A DNA stretch of 64,000 nt. Source: an uncultured bacterium (GTDB taxonomy: Bacteria > Bacillota > Clostridia > Christensenellales > HGM11417). Below the pieces are notes generated by a model. The model was not told the origin of the DNA, searched no databases, and saw only the letters and a list, made by a program, of their open reading frames with translations. Below, one piece after another: positions 52,162 to 61,165 of this stretch. Both the position numbers and the translations under genes were made by a program. The stretch's first letter is position 1; each line of letters begins with the position of its first letter. Where the stretch lies: contig CAJMQN010000006.1 of NCBI GenBank assembly GCA_905215695.1, positions 1-64,000 of the forward strand, written 5' to 3'.

Positions 52162-52935
52162 ATGAAAGAAATCGTATCGCGGAACAACGAAACCCTCAAA
52201 CGCTACGCGGCGCTCGCGGACAAGCGGGAGCGCGACCGGGAAGGTCTGTTTCTTGCCGAGGGAGAAAAGCTCTTTTTCGAGGGTCTCGCCCGCGGAAAGC
52301 CGGACAGTGTCTTTTTGCGCGCGGGGGAGGCGCGGACGGAAGAATATCGCCTGCGCGCTCTCTCTGCGGGGATTCCGGAGGAAAAAATTTTCGTTCTCTC
52401 CCTGCCCGCCTTTGAAAAGCTCGCGGACGCAAAAACCCCGCAGGGGGTGATCGGCGCTTTCCGCAAGCCCGAAAGGGCTCTGCCGGAACGGGTTGCCGGT
52501 CACGCGCTCGTGCTCGACCGAATTTCCGACCCGGGCAATCTCGGCACGCTCCTGCGGACGGCGGCGGCGACGGAGATTCCGGTGTTTCTGATCGGTTGTA
52601 CTGACCCGTATTCGCCGAAGTGCGTGCGCAGTTCGATGAGCGGAGTGTTCGCCTCCGTGTTTTACGAGTGCGGCGCGGAGGAAACGCTTGCACTTCTGCG
52701 GCGTTCGGGCACGGAGGTCTGCGCCGCGGACATGCGCGGAGAGAACTTTTTTTCGGCGTCTATCGAAAAGCCCTGCGCGGTGGTCGTGGGAAACGAGGCG
52801 AACGGAATTTCGGAGTATTGGCGGAAAAATGTGAACCGCGTTTTCTCTCTTCCGATGGAGAACGGAATCGAGTCCCTGAACGCGGCGGTCTGCGGTTCCG
52901 CGATGCTCATGTATTTAAAATATTCGAGGAGGTAA
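52162..52935 (+). CDS. TrmH/SpoU-family RNA 2'-O-methyltransferase
   Basis: A 257-residue SPOUT methyltransferase that probably methylates a ribose in rRNA or tRNA. A small N-terminal substrate-binding domain (FLAEGEKLFFEGL) precedes the knotted domain with DRISDPGNLGTLLRTA, VVGNEANGIS and SLPMENGIESLNAAVCGS, the three family motifs. Start at ATG 52162, directly after the T run of the rplT terminator. yebC follows after 5 bases. The rplT-then-methyltransferase order is frequent in Firmicutes. Confidence 0.92.
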   Translation: MKEIVSRNNETLKRYAALADKRERDREGLFLAEGEKLFFEGLARGKPDSVFLRAGEARTEEYRLRALSAGIPEEKIFVLSLPAFEKLADAKTPQGVIGAFRKPERALPERVAGHALVLDRISDPGNLGTLLRTAAATEIPVFLIGCTDPYSPKCVRSSMSGVFASVFYECGAEETLALLRRSGTEVCAADMRGENFFSASIEKPCAVVVGNEANGISEYWRKNVNRVFSLPMENGIESLNAAVCGSAMLMYLKYSRR

Positions 52936-52940
52936 CACCA

Positions 52941-53684
52941 ATGTCAGGACACAGCAAATGGCATAATATTCAGATGAAGAAGGGAAAGACGGACGCGGCG
53001 CGCGGCAGGATTTTTACCAAGCTCGGGCGGGAGATCGCGGTTGCGGTCAAGTCGGGCGGAAGCGACCCTTCTGTAAACTCCAAACTGTATGACGTCATCG
53101 CCAAGTGCAAGGCGGCGAACATGCCCAACGACAACATCATGCGCGGCATCAAGAAGGCGGCGGGCGAGTTGAACGCAATCAACTACGAGTCGATTACCTA
53201 CGAGGGGTACGGCATCGGCGGGAGCGCGGTGATCGTGGAAACGCTGACGGACAACAAGAACCGCACTGCGGGGGACGTCCGTCACTGCTTTGACAAATAC
53301 GGCGGCTCGATGGGTACGACCAATTCGGTCTCGTACATGTTTGACCGCAAGGGCATTCTCGCAATCGAGCGCACGGTCAAGCTCTCGGAGGACGACGTCA
53401 TGGAGATGGCGCTCGAGGCGGGCGCGGACGACGTGATCACGATGGAGGACGTCTTTGAAGTCTATACCTCTCCCGCGTCATTTTCGGAAGTGCGGAATTT
53501 CTTCGAGGCGAAGGGCGTAACCTTCTTGTCAGCGCAGGTGGACATGATCCCACAGACCCGCGTGACCCTCGAAGGGGATCAGCTCGCGCGCTTTTTGCAG
53601 ATGCTCGAGCGTTTCGACGAGCTTGACGACGTACAGGAAGTCTATCACAACGTCGATCTTCCCGACGAGGAAGAGGAAGAATAG
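52941..53684 (+). CDS. YebC/PmpR family protein
   Basis: A 247-residue protein of the YebC family, first seen as transcriptional regulators; some members help translation of proline-rich stretches. The N-terminal MSGHSKWHNI and KAANMPNDNIMRGIKKA are diagnostic. The C-terminus is a run of acidic residues. I start at ATG 52941 after GGAGG. It lies between the methyltransferase and proA in one direction. Confidence 0.94.
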   Translation: MSGHSKWHNIQMKKGKTDAARGRIFTKLGREIAVAVKSGGSDPSVNSKLYDVIAKCKAANMPNDNIMRGIKKAAGELNAINYESITYEGYGIGGSAVIVETLTDNKNRTAGDVRHCFDKYGGSMGTTNSVSYMFDRKGILAIERTVKLSEDDVMEMALEAGADDVITMEDVFEVYTSPASFSEVRNFFEAKGVTFLSAQVDMIPQTRVTLEGDQLARFLQMLERFDELDDVQEVYHNVDLPDEEEEE

Positions 53685-53717
53685 AGAAAATTTACCGAAT
53701 TTCGGAGGAATGACAGG

Positions 53718-54953
53718 ATGACGGTACGCGAAGTCTGCCGGAAGGCAAAAGAGCACAGCTATCGGCTTGCGAATACGAGCCGCAAAGAGCGGGACGAAAT
53801 GCTCCGGCTCGTTGCGGACAGCCTGCTTGACCGCAAAGAGGAAATCCTTGCGGAGAACGCTAAGGACATCGCCGACTGTACACGCCCCAAGCAGTTTATC
53901 GACCGGCTTCGGCTGGACGAAAAGCGGCTCGTCGGTATGCGGGAGGGGATTTTGGAGCTGACCGAACTCCCCGACCCGACGGGGCTTGTCCTCGATCGTC
54001 ATACCGCCAAGAGCGGGATTCGGATTGAAAAGGTCTCCGTGCCCTTCGGCGTCGTCGCGATCATCTACGAGGCGCGCCCGAACGTGACTGCGGACTGCAT
54101 CGGTCTCTGTCTCAAGAGCGGAAACGCAGTCGTCCTGCGGGGGAGCAGGGACGCGATTCGTTCCAATAAGGCGATTGTCAAGGGCGCGAAAACCGCGCTT
54201 GTGTCCGCGGGATTCGACCCGGAATGTATTCAGCTCGTCGAGGACGTCTCGCACGAGGGGGCGGCGGAGCTCATGCGCCAAAAGGATCTTGTGGACGTTT
54301 TGATTCCGCGGGGCGGCGCCTCTCTTATCAAAAACTGCGTTGAAAATTCGCTTGTCCCCGTCATCGAGACCGGCACGGGCAACTGTCACGTCTATGTCGA
54401 AAAGAGCGCGGATTTTCAGATGGCAGTCGATATCATCGGAAACGCCAAAACTTCCCGTCCTTCGGTGTGCAACGCCTGCGAAAGTTTGGTTATCGACCGC
54501 GCAATCGCGCAAGAATTTCTGCCAAAACTTGCGGACGCGCTTCTCGCCGCGGGGGTGGAGATTCGCGGCGACGCGGAGTCCTGCAAAATCGACGGGCGGA
54601 TTCAGCCCGCAACCGACGAGGATTTCTATACGGAATATCTCGACTATATCCTCTCTTTAAAACTTGTCGGCGGGGTCGAAGAGGCGGTCGATTGGATCAA
54701 CGAACACAGCACCAAGCACTCCGAGGCGATCGTGACCGTGGACGAAAAGAGCGCGGAATACTTCCTGAAAAACGTGGATTCGTCCTCTGTCTATCACAAC
54801 GCAAGCACGAGATTCACGGACGGATTCGAGTTCGGGTTGGGCGCGGAAATGGGCATTTCGACCCAAAAACTGCACGCGCGCGGACCGATGGGGCTGCGGG
54901 AACTGACTTCATATAAGTACGTTGTGCGGGGCGAGGGACAGATTCGGAAATAA
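53718..54953 (+). CDS. proA: gamma-glutamyl phosphate reductase
   Basis: The second step of proline synthesis: reduces gamma-glutamyl phosphate to the semialdehyde with NADPH. The 411-residue aldehyde-dehydrogenase fold has the catalytic Cys in RPSVCNACESLVI and YEARPNVTADC near the N-terminal domain. Length is normal. GGAGG precedes the ATG. proB and proC are not in the window. Confidence 0.96.
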   Translation: MTVREVCRKAKEHSYRLANTSRKERDEMLRLVADSLLDRKEEILAENAKDIADCTRPKQFIDRLRLDEKRLVGMREGILELTELPDPTGLVLDRHTAKSGIRIEKVSVPFGVVAIIYEARPNVTADCIGLCLKSGNAVVLRGSRDAIRSNKAIVKGAKTALVSAGFDPECIQLVEDVSHEGAAELMRQKDLVDVLIPRGGASLIKNCVENSLVPVIETGTGNCHVYVEKSADFQMAVDIIGNAKTSRPSVCNACESLVIDRAIAQEFLPKLADALLAAGVEIRGDAESCKIDGRIQPATDEDFYTEYLDYILSLKLVGGVEEAVDWINEHSTKHSEAIVTVDEKSAEYFLKNVDSSSVYHNASTRFTDGFEFGLGAEMGISTQKLHARGPMGLRELTSYKYVVRGEGQIRK

Positions 54954-54994
54954 AAATGTGCGGGTTTTTGCGCAAAAACCCGCACATTTTTTTG
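54952..54994. terminator. bidirectional terminator between proA and argH
   Basis: A near-perfect 20-base-pair palindrome centred at 54971/54972 with T run on plus and A run on the other side, overlapping the proA stop codon. Confidence 0.92.
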
Positions 54995-55038
54995 AATCAA
55001 TGACCAAAATATCGGAATCGGTCGGAAAAATCTTGAAA

Positions 55039-56406
55039 TCAGGCGTTTTTTCTGCGGATTTCGGCGATTTCCGCGCGTACCGCGTCGGGTGCGGGACCTC
55101 CGATACAGGCTCTGCCCGCGACCACGTTCTCGATTTTGACCGCATCGAGCACTTTTTCGTCGAAAACGTCCGAATATTCGCGGTAAATTTCGACGGGAAT
55201 TTCGCCGAGCTTGCAGTTGTGTTTTTCCGCGTACAGGACGAGTTTTCCGGTAATTTCGTGCGCCGTGCGGAAGGGGATTCCCTTTTTGACGAGGTAATCC
55301 GCAATGTCTGTCGCGTTCAGAAATCCGCCCTCGGCGGCAGTCCGCATGACTTCTCTGTTGAAGGTGACTGCTCCGAGCATGCCCTCGAGTACCGCAAGCG
55401 ACGCTAAAATGGTGTCTTCGCTGTCAAACAGACACTCCTTGTCCTCCTGCAAATCCTTGTTGTAGGCGAGGGGAAGTCCCTTTAGGACGGTGAGCAGACT
55501 GACGAGGTTTCCGTACACCCTGCCCGTCTTGCCCCGCAGAAGTTCACAGATGTCCGGATTCTTCTTCTGCGGCATGATGGAGGAACCCGTCGAGTAGGTG
55601 TCGTCGATGCGGATAAAACGGAATTCGTCCGTGCTCCAAAGCACCATTTCTTCGGACAGACGGGAGACGTGCATGGCGACGAGAGAACAGCAGAACAGAA
55701 ATTCGCAGGCAAAATCCCGGTCGGAGACGGCGTCGAGGGAGTTCCCCGCGGGGCGGGAGAACCCGAGTAGTTCCGCGGTGCGGTTTCGGTCGATGGGGTA
55801 GGTCGTTCCCGCGAGCGCGCAGGCGCCCAAGGGCAGGACGTCCGTCCGCTTTTTTGCGTCGGCAAACCGTTCCTTGTCCCGCAGGAACATCTCGCAGTAG
55901 GCGGAGAAGTGGTGCGCAAGCGTCACGGGCTGCGCCTTTTGCAGGTGCGTGTAGCCGGGCATGATGGTCTCGAGATTCTCCTCCGCAATCGAGAGGAGCT
56001 TTTCGATGAGGGAGGAGAGCCGCCCCGAAATCCTGTCGCAGGCGCGCTTGACGTGCAGGCGGAAGTCCGTCGCCACCTGGTCGTTACGGGAACGCGAGGT
56101 GTGCAGACGCTTTCCCGCCTCGCCGATGCGGGAGATGAGTTCGGACTCCACAAACATGTGCACGTCCTCGGCGTCGTTTGGGAGAAGTTTTCCCGAGGCG
56201 ATTTCCTCCCGAATATTTCGGAGGTTCTCGACGATGAGCGCGCAGTCCTCCCGGGAGAGAATTCCGCATTCGGCGAGCATGGTGCAGTGCGCGATGCTCC
56301 CCGTGATGTCCTCGTCATAGAGCCGGATATCGACGTCCAAAGAACGGTTGAACGCGTCCGCGAGTTTGTCGGTTTCCTTCTCGAATCTTCCGCTCCACAT
56401 TTTCAT
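55039..56406 (-). CDS. argH: argininosuccinate lyase
   Basis: The last step of arginine synthesis, splitting argininosuccinate to arginine and fumarate. The 455-residue fumarase-superfamily enzyme has the signature GSSIMPQKKNPD and MPGYTHLQKAQPVT. GGAG precedes the ATG. argG lies directly upstream, but a hairpin with a T tract separates the two. Confidence 0.96.
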   Translation of the reverse strand: MKMWSGRFEKETDKLADAFNRSLDVDIRLYDEDITGSIAHCTMLAECGILSREDCALIVENLRNIREEIASGKLLPNDAEDVHMFVESELISRIGEAGKRLHTSRSRNDQVATDFRLHVKRACDRISGRLSSLIEKLLSIAEENLETIMPGYTHLQKAQPVTLAHHFSAYCEMFLRDKERFADAKKRTDVLPLGACALAGTTYPIDRNRTAELLGFSRPAGNSLDAVSDRDFACEFLFCCSLVAMHVSRLSEEMVLWSTDEFRFIRIDDTYSTGSSIMPQKKNPDICELLRGKTGRVYGNLVSLLTVLKGLPLAYNKDLQEDKECLFDSEDTILASLAVLEGMLGAVTFNREVMRTAAEGGFLNATDIADYLVKKGIPFRTAHEITGKLVLYAEKHNCKLGEIPVEIYREYSDVFDEKVLDAVKIENVVAGRACIGGPAPDAVRAEIAEIRRKNA

Positions 56407-56455
56407 AGCTGTTTTCTCCGTAATTTTTTAAAAGGGGGAAGGGAAAACCCGTTCC

Positions 56456-56486
56456 CGAAAAAAGAGGGAGACGAAACCCGTCTCCC
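56456..56486 (-). terminator. intrinsic terminator between argG and argH
   Basis: On the minus strand GGGAGACG (56486-56479) pairs with CGTCTCCC (56473-56466), followed by TCTTTTTT. It would reduce argH expression relative to argG unless read through. Confidence 0.75.
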
Positions 56487-56495
56487 CGTATTTTT

Positions 56496-57713
56496 TTACT
56501 TGCCGAGAACCTTGTCCTTGCCGAGTTTCATGGCGCGGACCTTGAGGGGCAGTCCGAAGAGGTTGATGAACCCTTCCGCGTCCTTTTGGTTGTAGATTTC
56601 CTCCTCGCCGAAGGTCGCAATCTCCTCGTCATAGAGGGAGAAGGGGGACTTGACGCCCGCGGGAATGATGTTGCCCTTGTAGAGCTTGACTTTCACCGTG
56701 CCCGTCACGGTCTCCTGCGTCTTGTCCACGAAAGCGGACATCGCCTCGCGCAGGGGGGTGTACCAACAGCCGTCATAGACGAGTTCGGCAAAGCGGACTG
56801 CCGCCTGCTCCTTGTAGTGCGCGGTCGCGCGGTCGAGGGTGATTTCCTCGAGGTTTTTGTGCGCGGCATAGAGAATAGAACCGGCGGGATTCTCGTAAAC
56901 GCCGCGGGACTTCATGCCCACAAGGCGGTTTTCGACCATGTCGGCGACGCCGACGCCGTGCTTTGCGCCGATTTTGTTGAGCTCTTCGATGAGCGCGACG
57001 GGCGCGTATTTGCTGCCGTTGACGGCGACGGGAATGCCCTTCTCAAAGTCAATCGTGACATATTCGGGGGTGTTGGGCGCGTCCTCGACGGGCACGGAGA
57101 TTTCGAGAAGTTCCTTCTTGGGCTCGTTCCACGGGTCCTCGAGATCGGCGCCCTCGTGGGAGAGATGCCAAAGGTTGCGGTCCATGGAATAAATCTTCTT
57201 TTTGGTGACGGTGAGCGGAATGCCGCGCGCCTCGGCGTAGTCGATCTCGTCCTCGCGGGACTTGATATCCCAAATCCGCCAAGGGGCGATAATCTTCAAA
57301 GAGGGGTTGAGCGCCTTGACGGTCAGCTCGAAACGGACTTGGTCGTTGCCCTTTCCGGTCGCGCCGTGGCAGATCGCGTCCGCCTTCTCGCGCTCGGCGA
57401 TTTCGACGAGGCGTTTGGCGATGACGGGGCGGGCAAAGCTTGTCCCGAGGAGATATTTGCCCTCATAGACCGCGCCCGCCTTGATGGTGGGGAAGATGAA
57501 GTCGGTGACAAACTCTTCCTTGAGATCCTCGATATAAATTTTGCTCGCGCCGGTCTTGATCGCTTTCTCGCGGAGCGGCTCAAGCTCCTCGCCCTGACCG
57601 ACATCACCCGCGACCGCGATGACTTCGCAGTCGTAGTTTTCCTTCAGCCACGGAATGATAATGGACGTGTCCAATCCGCCCGAGTAGGCGAGGACGACTT
57701 TCATCTTGCTCAT
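56496..57713 (-). CDS. argG: argininosuccinate synthase
   Basis: Joins citrulline and aspartate with ATP. The 405-residue enzyme has the ATP-pyrophosphatase loop LAYSGGLDTSIIIPWL at its N-terminus and YSMDRNLWHLSHEG further on. The start has GGAGG upstream. It is divergent from ruvC; their promoters overlap at the -10. Confidence 0.97.
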   Translation of the reverse strand: MSKMKVVLAYSGGLDTSIIIPWLKENYDCEVIAVAGDVGQGEELEPLREKAIKTGASKIYIEDLKEEFVTDFIFPTIKAGAVYEGKYLLGTSFARPVIAKRLVEIAEREKADAICHGATGKGNDQVRFELTVKALNPSLKIIAPWRIWDIKSREDEIDYAEARGIPLTVTKKKIYSMDRNLWHLSHEGADLEDPWNEPKKELLEISVPVEDAPNTPEYVTIDFEKGIPVAVNGSKYAPVALIEELNKIGAKHGVGVADMVENRLVGMKSRGVYENPAGSILYAAHKNLEEITLDRATAHYKEQAAVRFAELVYDGCWYTPLREAMSAFVDKTQETVTGTVKVKLYKGNIIPAGVKSPFSLYDEEIATFGEEEIYNQKDAEGFINLFGLPLKVRAMKLGKDKVLGK

Positions 57714-57744
57714 ACCTTTTTTACCTCCGAGGTGTCAAATCAAA

Positions 57745-57773
57745 TTGACAAAATTTCTTTTTACCACTATTAT
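57745..57773 (+). promoter_or_regulatory. promoter of ruvC
   Basis: TTGACA (57745-57750), a 17-base spacer and TATTAT (57768-57773). The -10 overlaps the minus-strand -10 of argG. Confidence 0.8.
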
Positions 57774-57797
57774 ATATTGGAAAGAAAAAATAATCAA
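57769..57797 (-). promoter_or_regulatory. promoter of argG
   Basis: On minus, TTGATT (57792-57797), a 17-base spacer and TATAAT (57769-57774). Polymerase cannot occupy this and the ruvC promoter at the same time. Confidence 0.75.
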
Positions 57798-57816
57798 CTT
57801 TTTCGGAGCAGAACTT

Positions 57817-58314
57817 TTGAGAATATTGGGAATCGACCCCGGTTTTGCCATCGTGGGCTACGGCGTGCTGGACAGCCGCGGAAACAGTAAAAAGGCGGTC
57901 GCCTACGGCGCAATCACCACGCCGACCTCGGAGAGCTTTCCGGTCAGGCTTGCGATGATTGACGACCAAATGACAAAAATAATACGGGAGTACAAGCCGG
58001 ACGCCGTCGCGGTAGAGGAGCTGTTCTTCGCAAAGAACGTCACGACCGCCATCAACGTGGCGCACGCCCGTGGCGTGATATTGAACTGCGCGGTGCGGGA
58101 GTGCGGACATCTCTACGAATACACGCCCATGCAGATTAAACAGGGTTTGACCGGGTACGGCAGGGCGGACAAGAATCAAATTCAGCAGATGGTCAAACTT
58201 CTCCTGGGGCTCAAGGAGATTCCGAAACCCGACGACGCGGCGGACGCACTCGCGGTCGCGATCTGTCACTCGCAGTCCAATCCGATTCTGACAGAGGCTT
58301 TCAGCATCAAGTGA
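57817..58314 (+). CDS. ruvC: Holliday junction endonuclease RuvC
   Basis: The resolvase that cuts Holliday junctions moved by RuvAB. A 165-residue RNase-H-like fold: the first catalytic Asp is in ILGIDPGFA, the Glu in AVEELFF, and the last acidic residues in KPDDAADALAVAICH. I place the start at TTG 57817, eight bases after GGAG; upstream in-frame codons overlap the promoter. First of ruvCAB. Confidence 0.93.
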   Translation: MRILGIDPGFAIVGYGVLDSRGNSKKAVAYGAITTPTSESFPVRLAMIDDQMTKIIREYKPDAVAVEELFFAKNVTTAINVAHARGVILNCAVRECGHLYEYTPMQIKQGLTGYGRADKNQIQQMVKLLLGLKEIPKPDDAADALAVAICHSQSNPILTEAFSIK

Positions 58315-58321
58315 GGGAAAT

Positions 58322-58915
58322 ATGTTTGCATTTATCAACGGAAAAATCGCGGAGGCGGGCGAGGGCTATCTCGTCCTCGAGAACAACGGCATCGGCTATG
58401 AGCTGACGGTATCCTCCTATACCTTGCAGAAGTACGCCAAGGTCGGCGCGGAGGCAAAGCTGCACACCTATTTACAGGTGCGCGAGGACGGCTTGAGCCT
58501 CTACGGATTTTCCTCGAAGGAGGAAAGAAATATGTTTGAAAAGCTCATCTCCGTCTCGGGAGTGGGCTGTAAAGCCGCGATTGCGGTGATGTCGGGAATT
58601 TCGGTCTCCGACCTCGCGCTCTGTATCGCGACGGGGGATGCAAAAAAGCTGACTTCGGTCAAGGGCGTGGGAAAAAAGACCGCGGAGCGCATCATTCTCG
58701 AACTCAAGGAGAAGGTAAACTTCGACGTCTCCGAAAACAGAAGTCTGCCCGGGGCGGAAATCTCCCTCGGCGGGGACTTCGAGGATGCGGTCACCGCGCT
58801 CGCCGCGCTCGGGATTCCCAAGAGCGAGGCAGGGAAAGCCGTCGAACGCGCGATTGCGGGCGGCGCGAAGGGACTCGAGGAAATCATTGCGAAATCCCTC
58901 AAGAGCTTATACTGA
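58322..58915 (+). CDS. ruvA: Holliday junction DNA helicase subunit RuvA
   Basis: A 197-residue junction-binding tetramer subunit: an N-terminal OB fold, two helix-hairpin-helix motifs (ISVSGVGCKAA, SVKGVGKKTAERI) and a C-terminal domain that contacts RuvB. Seven bases after ruvC. Confidence 0.95.
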   Translation: MFAFINGKIAEAGEGYLVLENNGIGYELTVSSYTLQKYAKVGAEAKLHTYLQVREDGLSLYGFSSKEERNMFEKLISVSGVGCKAAIAVMSGISVSDLALCIATGDAKKLTSVKGVGKKTAERIILELKEKVNFDVSENRSLPGAEISLGGDFEDAVTALAALGIPKSEAGKAVERAIAGGAKGLEEIIAKSLKSLY

Positions 58916-58932
58916 CAGAGGATATTTAGGAT

Positions 58933-59991
58933 ATGGAAGAGGAAGAGGAGCGGCTGATTACCGGGACCCGGAGCCGGGGGGATGAGGAAGTCGATAACGT
59001 CCTGCGCCCGCGGTGCATGGAGGACTATATCGGTCAGACCAAGGTCAAGGAAAATTTAAAGGTGTTCATTCATGCGGCGAAGGGACGGGGCGACCCCCTC
59101 GACCATACTTTGCTGTACGGTCCGCCCGGACTCGGAAAGACCACGCTCGCGGGAATCATCGCAAACGAGATGGGGGTGCAGATTCGCATCACGTCAGGTC
59201 CCGCGATCGAGCGCGCGGGCGACCTGGCGGCGATTCTGACCAATCTCGCCGAGGGGGACGTGCTGTTCATCGACGAGATACACCGCCTCAACCGCTCGGT
59301 GGAGGAGGTGCTTTATCCCGCGATGGAGGACTACGCGCTCGACTTTATCATCGGCAAGGGTCCGAGCGCGAAGAGCGTGCGTTTAAACCTTCCCAAATTT
59401 ACGCTCATCGGCGCGACGACAAAAGCCGGCATGCTCGCCTCCCCGCTCCGCGACCGGTTCGGCGTCATGTGCAGGCTCGAGATGTACGGGACGGAGGACC
59501 TCTCCGAAATCGTCTCCCGCTCGGCGGGAAAGCTCGGGATCGCGGTGGACGCCGACGCCTGCGCGGAGATCGGCAGGCGGTCGCGGGGCACGCCCCGGAT
59601 TGCGAATCGGCTCCTGAAGCGGGTGCGGGATTTTGCGTTCGCCTTCGGCTCGGAGCGCATCACGGCGGAGACCGCCGACCGCGCGCTCAACCTTCTCGAA
59701 ATCGACGCCTTCGGGCTGGACAATATCGACCGGCTCATTCTCGAAAATATCATCGACAAGTTCGGGGGCGGTCCTGTGGGACTTGACACCCTTGCCGCGG
59801 CAATCAACGAGGACAACAACACCATTGAGGACGTCTATGAACCCTTTTTGATTCAGCTCGGTTTCATCGCGCGCACCCCGCGAGGGCGAATCTGTTTGAA
59901 GCGCGCCTACGAGCATCTCGGAAAGCCCTACCGAAAGAGGGAGATTGAACAGCAGAACCTCTTTGAAGAAGTGAGAAAATATGAAGAATAG
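58933..59991 (+). CDS. ruvB: Holliday junction DNA helicase motor RuvB
   Basis: A 352-residue AAA+ motor. Walker A GPPGLGKTT, Walker B LFIDEIHRLN, sensor 1 LIGATTKAGM, and a C-terminal winged helix with RTPRGRI. An acidic N-terminal extension of five Glu residues is unusual. It overlaps queA by 11 bases. Confidence 0.97.
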   Translation: MEEEEERLITGTRSRGDEEVDNVLRPRCMEDYIGQTKVKENLKVFIHAAKGRGDPLDHTLLYGPPGLGKTTLAGIIANEMGVQIRITSGPAIERAGDLAAILTNLAEGDVLFIDEIHRLNRSVEEVLYPAMEDYALDFIIGKGPSAKSVRLNLPKFTLIGATTKAGMLASPLRDRFGVMCRLEMYGTEDLSEIVSRSAGKLGIAVDADACAEIGRRSRGTPRIANRLLKRVRDFAFAFGSERITAETADRALNLLEIDAFGLDNIDRLILENIIDKFGGGPVGLDTLAAAINEDNNTIEDVYEPFLIQLGFIARTPRGRICLKRAYEHLGKPYRKREIEQQNLFEEVRKYEE

Positions 59992-61018
59992 CGAAACCTT
60001 ATCCACCCGGGATTTTTGGTACGACCTGCCCCAATCCCTCATTGCGCAGACGCCCGCAGAGCCGCGGGATTCCTCCCGGCTCCTCGTCTATGACCGGGAA
60101 ACGGAGGAAGTGCGGCACCGGATTTTTCGGGAAATCGGGGAGGAACTCCGGGAAGGGGACGTCCTCGTCCTCAACAATACCCGGGTTCAGCCCGTGCGGC
60201 TCTTGGGAAGGAAGGAGACGGGCGCGAACATCGAGTTTCTGCTCATGAAACGGCTGGATCTCGAGACCTTCGAGGCGGTCGTGCGCCCCGGCAAGAAACT
60301 CCGTCCGGGCACGCGGGTGACCTTTTCGGAGGAGCTTTCCGCGGAAGTGCTTTCGGAGACGGACTTCGGGGGCAGGGTGGTGAAGTTTTCCTTTGACGGC
60401 GTTTTCGAGGACATTCTTGAGCGGGTGGGGAACATGCCCCTGCCGCCCTATATTCACGAGAGACTCGAGGACAAACAGCGGTACAATACGGTGTACGCCG
60501 CGCACAACGGTTCCGCCGCCGCGCCCACCGCGGGACTTCACTTTACACCCGCGCTCATGCAGTCCCTGCGGGAGCGGGGAATCGTCTTTGAGGAAGTCCT
60601 GCTGCATGTGGGACTTGGGACGTTCCGTCCCGTCAAGGTCGAAAACGTCACCGAACACAAGATGCATTCGGAGTACTACGAGGTTTCCGAGGAGACGGCG
60701 GCTCGGCTCAACGCCTACAAGCGGGAAGGACGGAGAATCGTCGCAGTGGGGACGACCTCGTTGCGCACGCTGGAGTCCGCGGCGGACGAAAACGGAATCC
60801 TGCACGCGGGGAAGGGGGAGACTTCGATTTTTATCTACCCGCCCTACAGATTCAAGTTTGCGGACGCGCTCGTGACAAATTTTCACCTGCCCGAATCCAC
60901 GCTCATTATGCTCGTGTCCGCCCTCGTCGGGCGGGAAAAGACGCTTGCGCTCTACGACCTCGCGGTTCGGGAAAGATACCGATTTTTCTCCTTCGGCGAC
61001 GCGATGATGGTCATATAA
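59981..61018 (+). CDS. queA: S-adenosylmethionine:tRNA ribosyltransferase-isomerase
   Basis: Builds epoxyqueuosine on tRNA from SAM and preQ1. The 345-residue protein has DFWYDLPQSLIAQTP, LVLNNTRVQPVRLLGRK and GLHFTPALMQ, all typical. Coupled to ruvB by overlap; tgt follows, so the two queuosine genes are adjacent. Confidence 0.96.
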   Translation: MKNSETLSTRDFWYDLPQSLIAQTPAEPRDSSRLLVYDRETEEVRHRIFREIGEELREGDVLVLNNTRVQPVRLLGRKETGANIEFLLMKRLDLETFEAVVRPGKKLRPGTRVTFSEELSAEVLSETDFGGRVVKFSFDGVFEDILERVGNMPLPPYIHERLEDKQRYNTVYAAHNGSAAAPTAGLHFTPALMQSLRERGIVFEEVLLHVGLGTFRPVKVENVTEHKMHSEYYEVSEETAARLNAYKREGRRIVAVGTTSLRTLESAADENGILHAGKGETSIFIYPPYRFKFADALVTNFHLPESTLIMLVSALVGREKTLALYDLAVRERYRFFSFGDAMMVI

Positions 61019-61032
61019 CCGTCGAAATACGG

Positions 61033-61155
61033 TGTTGCGCTGTGGCAACCCTCAGTCATTTGCGTTTTAGTAAACTCCTTCGGGTTATCCTCGCGCGCCT
61101 TGTCTTTCTCGGTTCTATGCCCCTCATGGGAACGGGCTATATAGATTTATGAATA
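61033..61155. repeat. non-coding queA-tgt spacer, possible dispersed repeat
   Basis: The 147-base gap has no open frame or terminator. GTTGCGCTGTGGCAAC at 61033-61048 and a hairpin formed by CTATGCCC and GGGCTATATAG near 61117-61149 stand out from the coding sequence around them. It may be a repeat element, but only one copy is in the window. Confidence 0.35.
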
Positions 61156-61165
61156 AGGAAACTCT

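Noticed and set aside
56586..57890. 434-codon frame antisense to argG running past the ruvC promoter
   Set aside because: argG is certain, and the frame crosses both divergent promoters.
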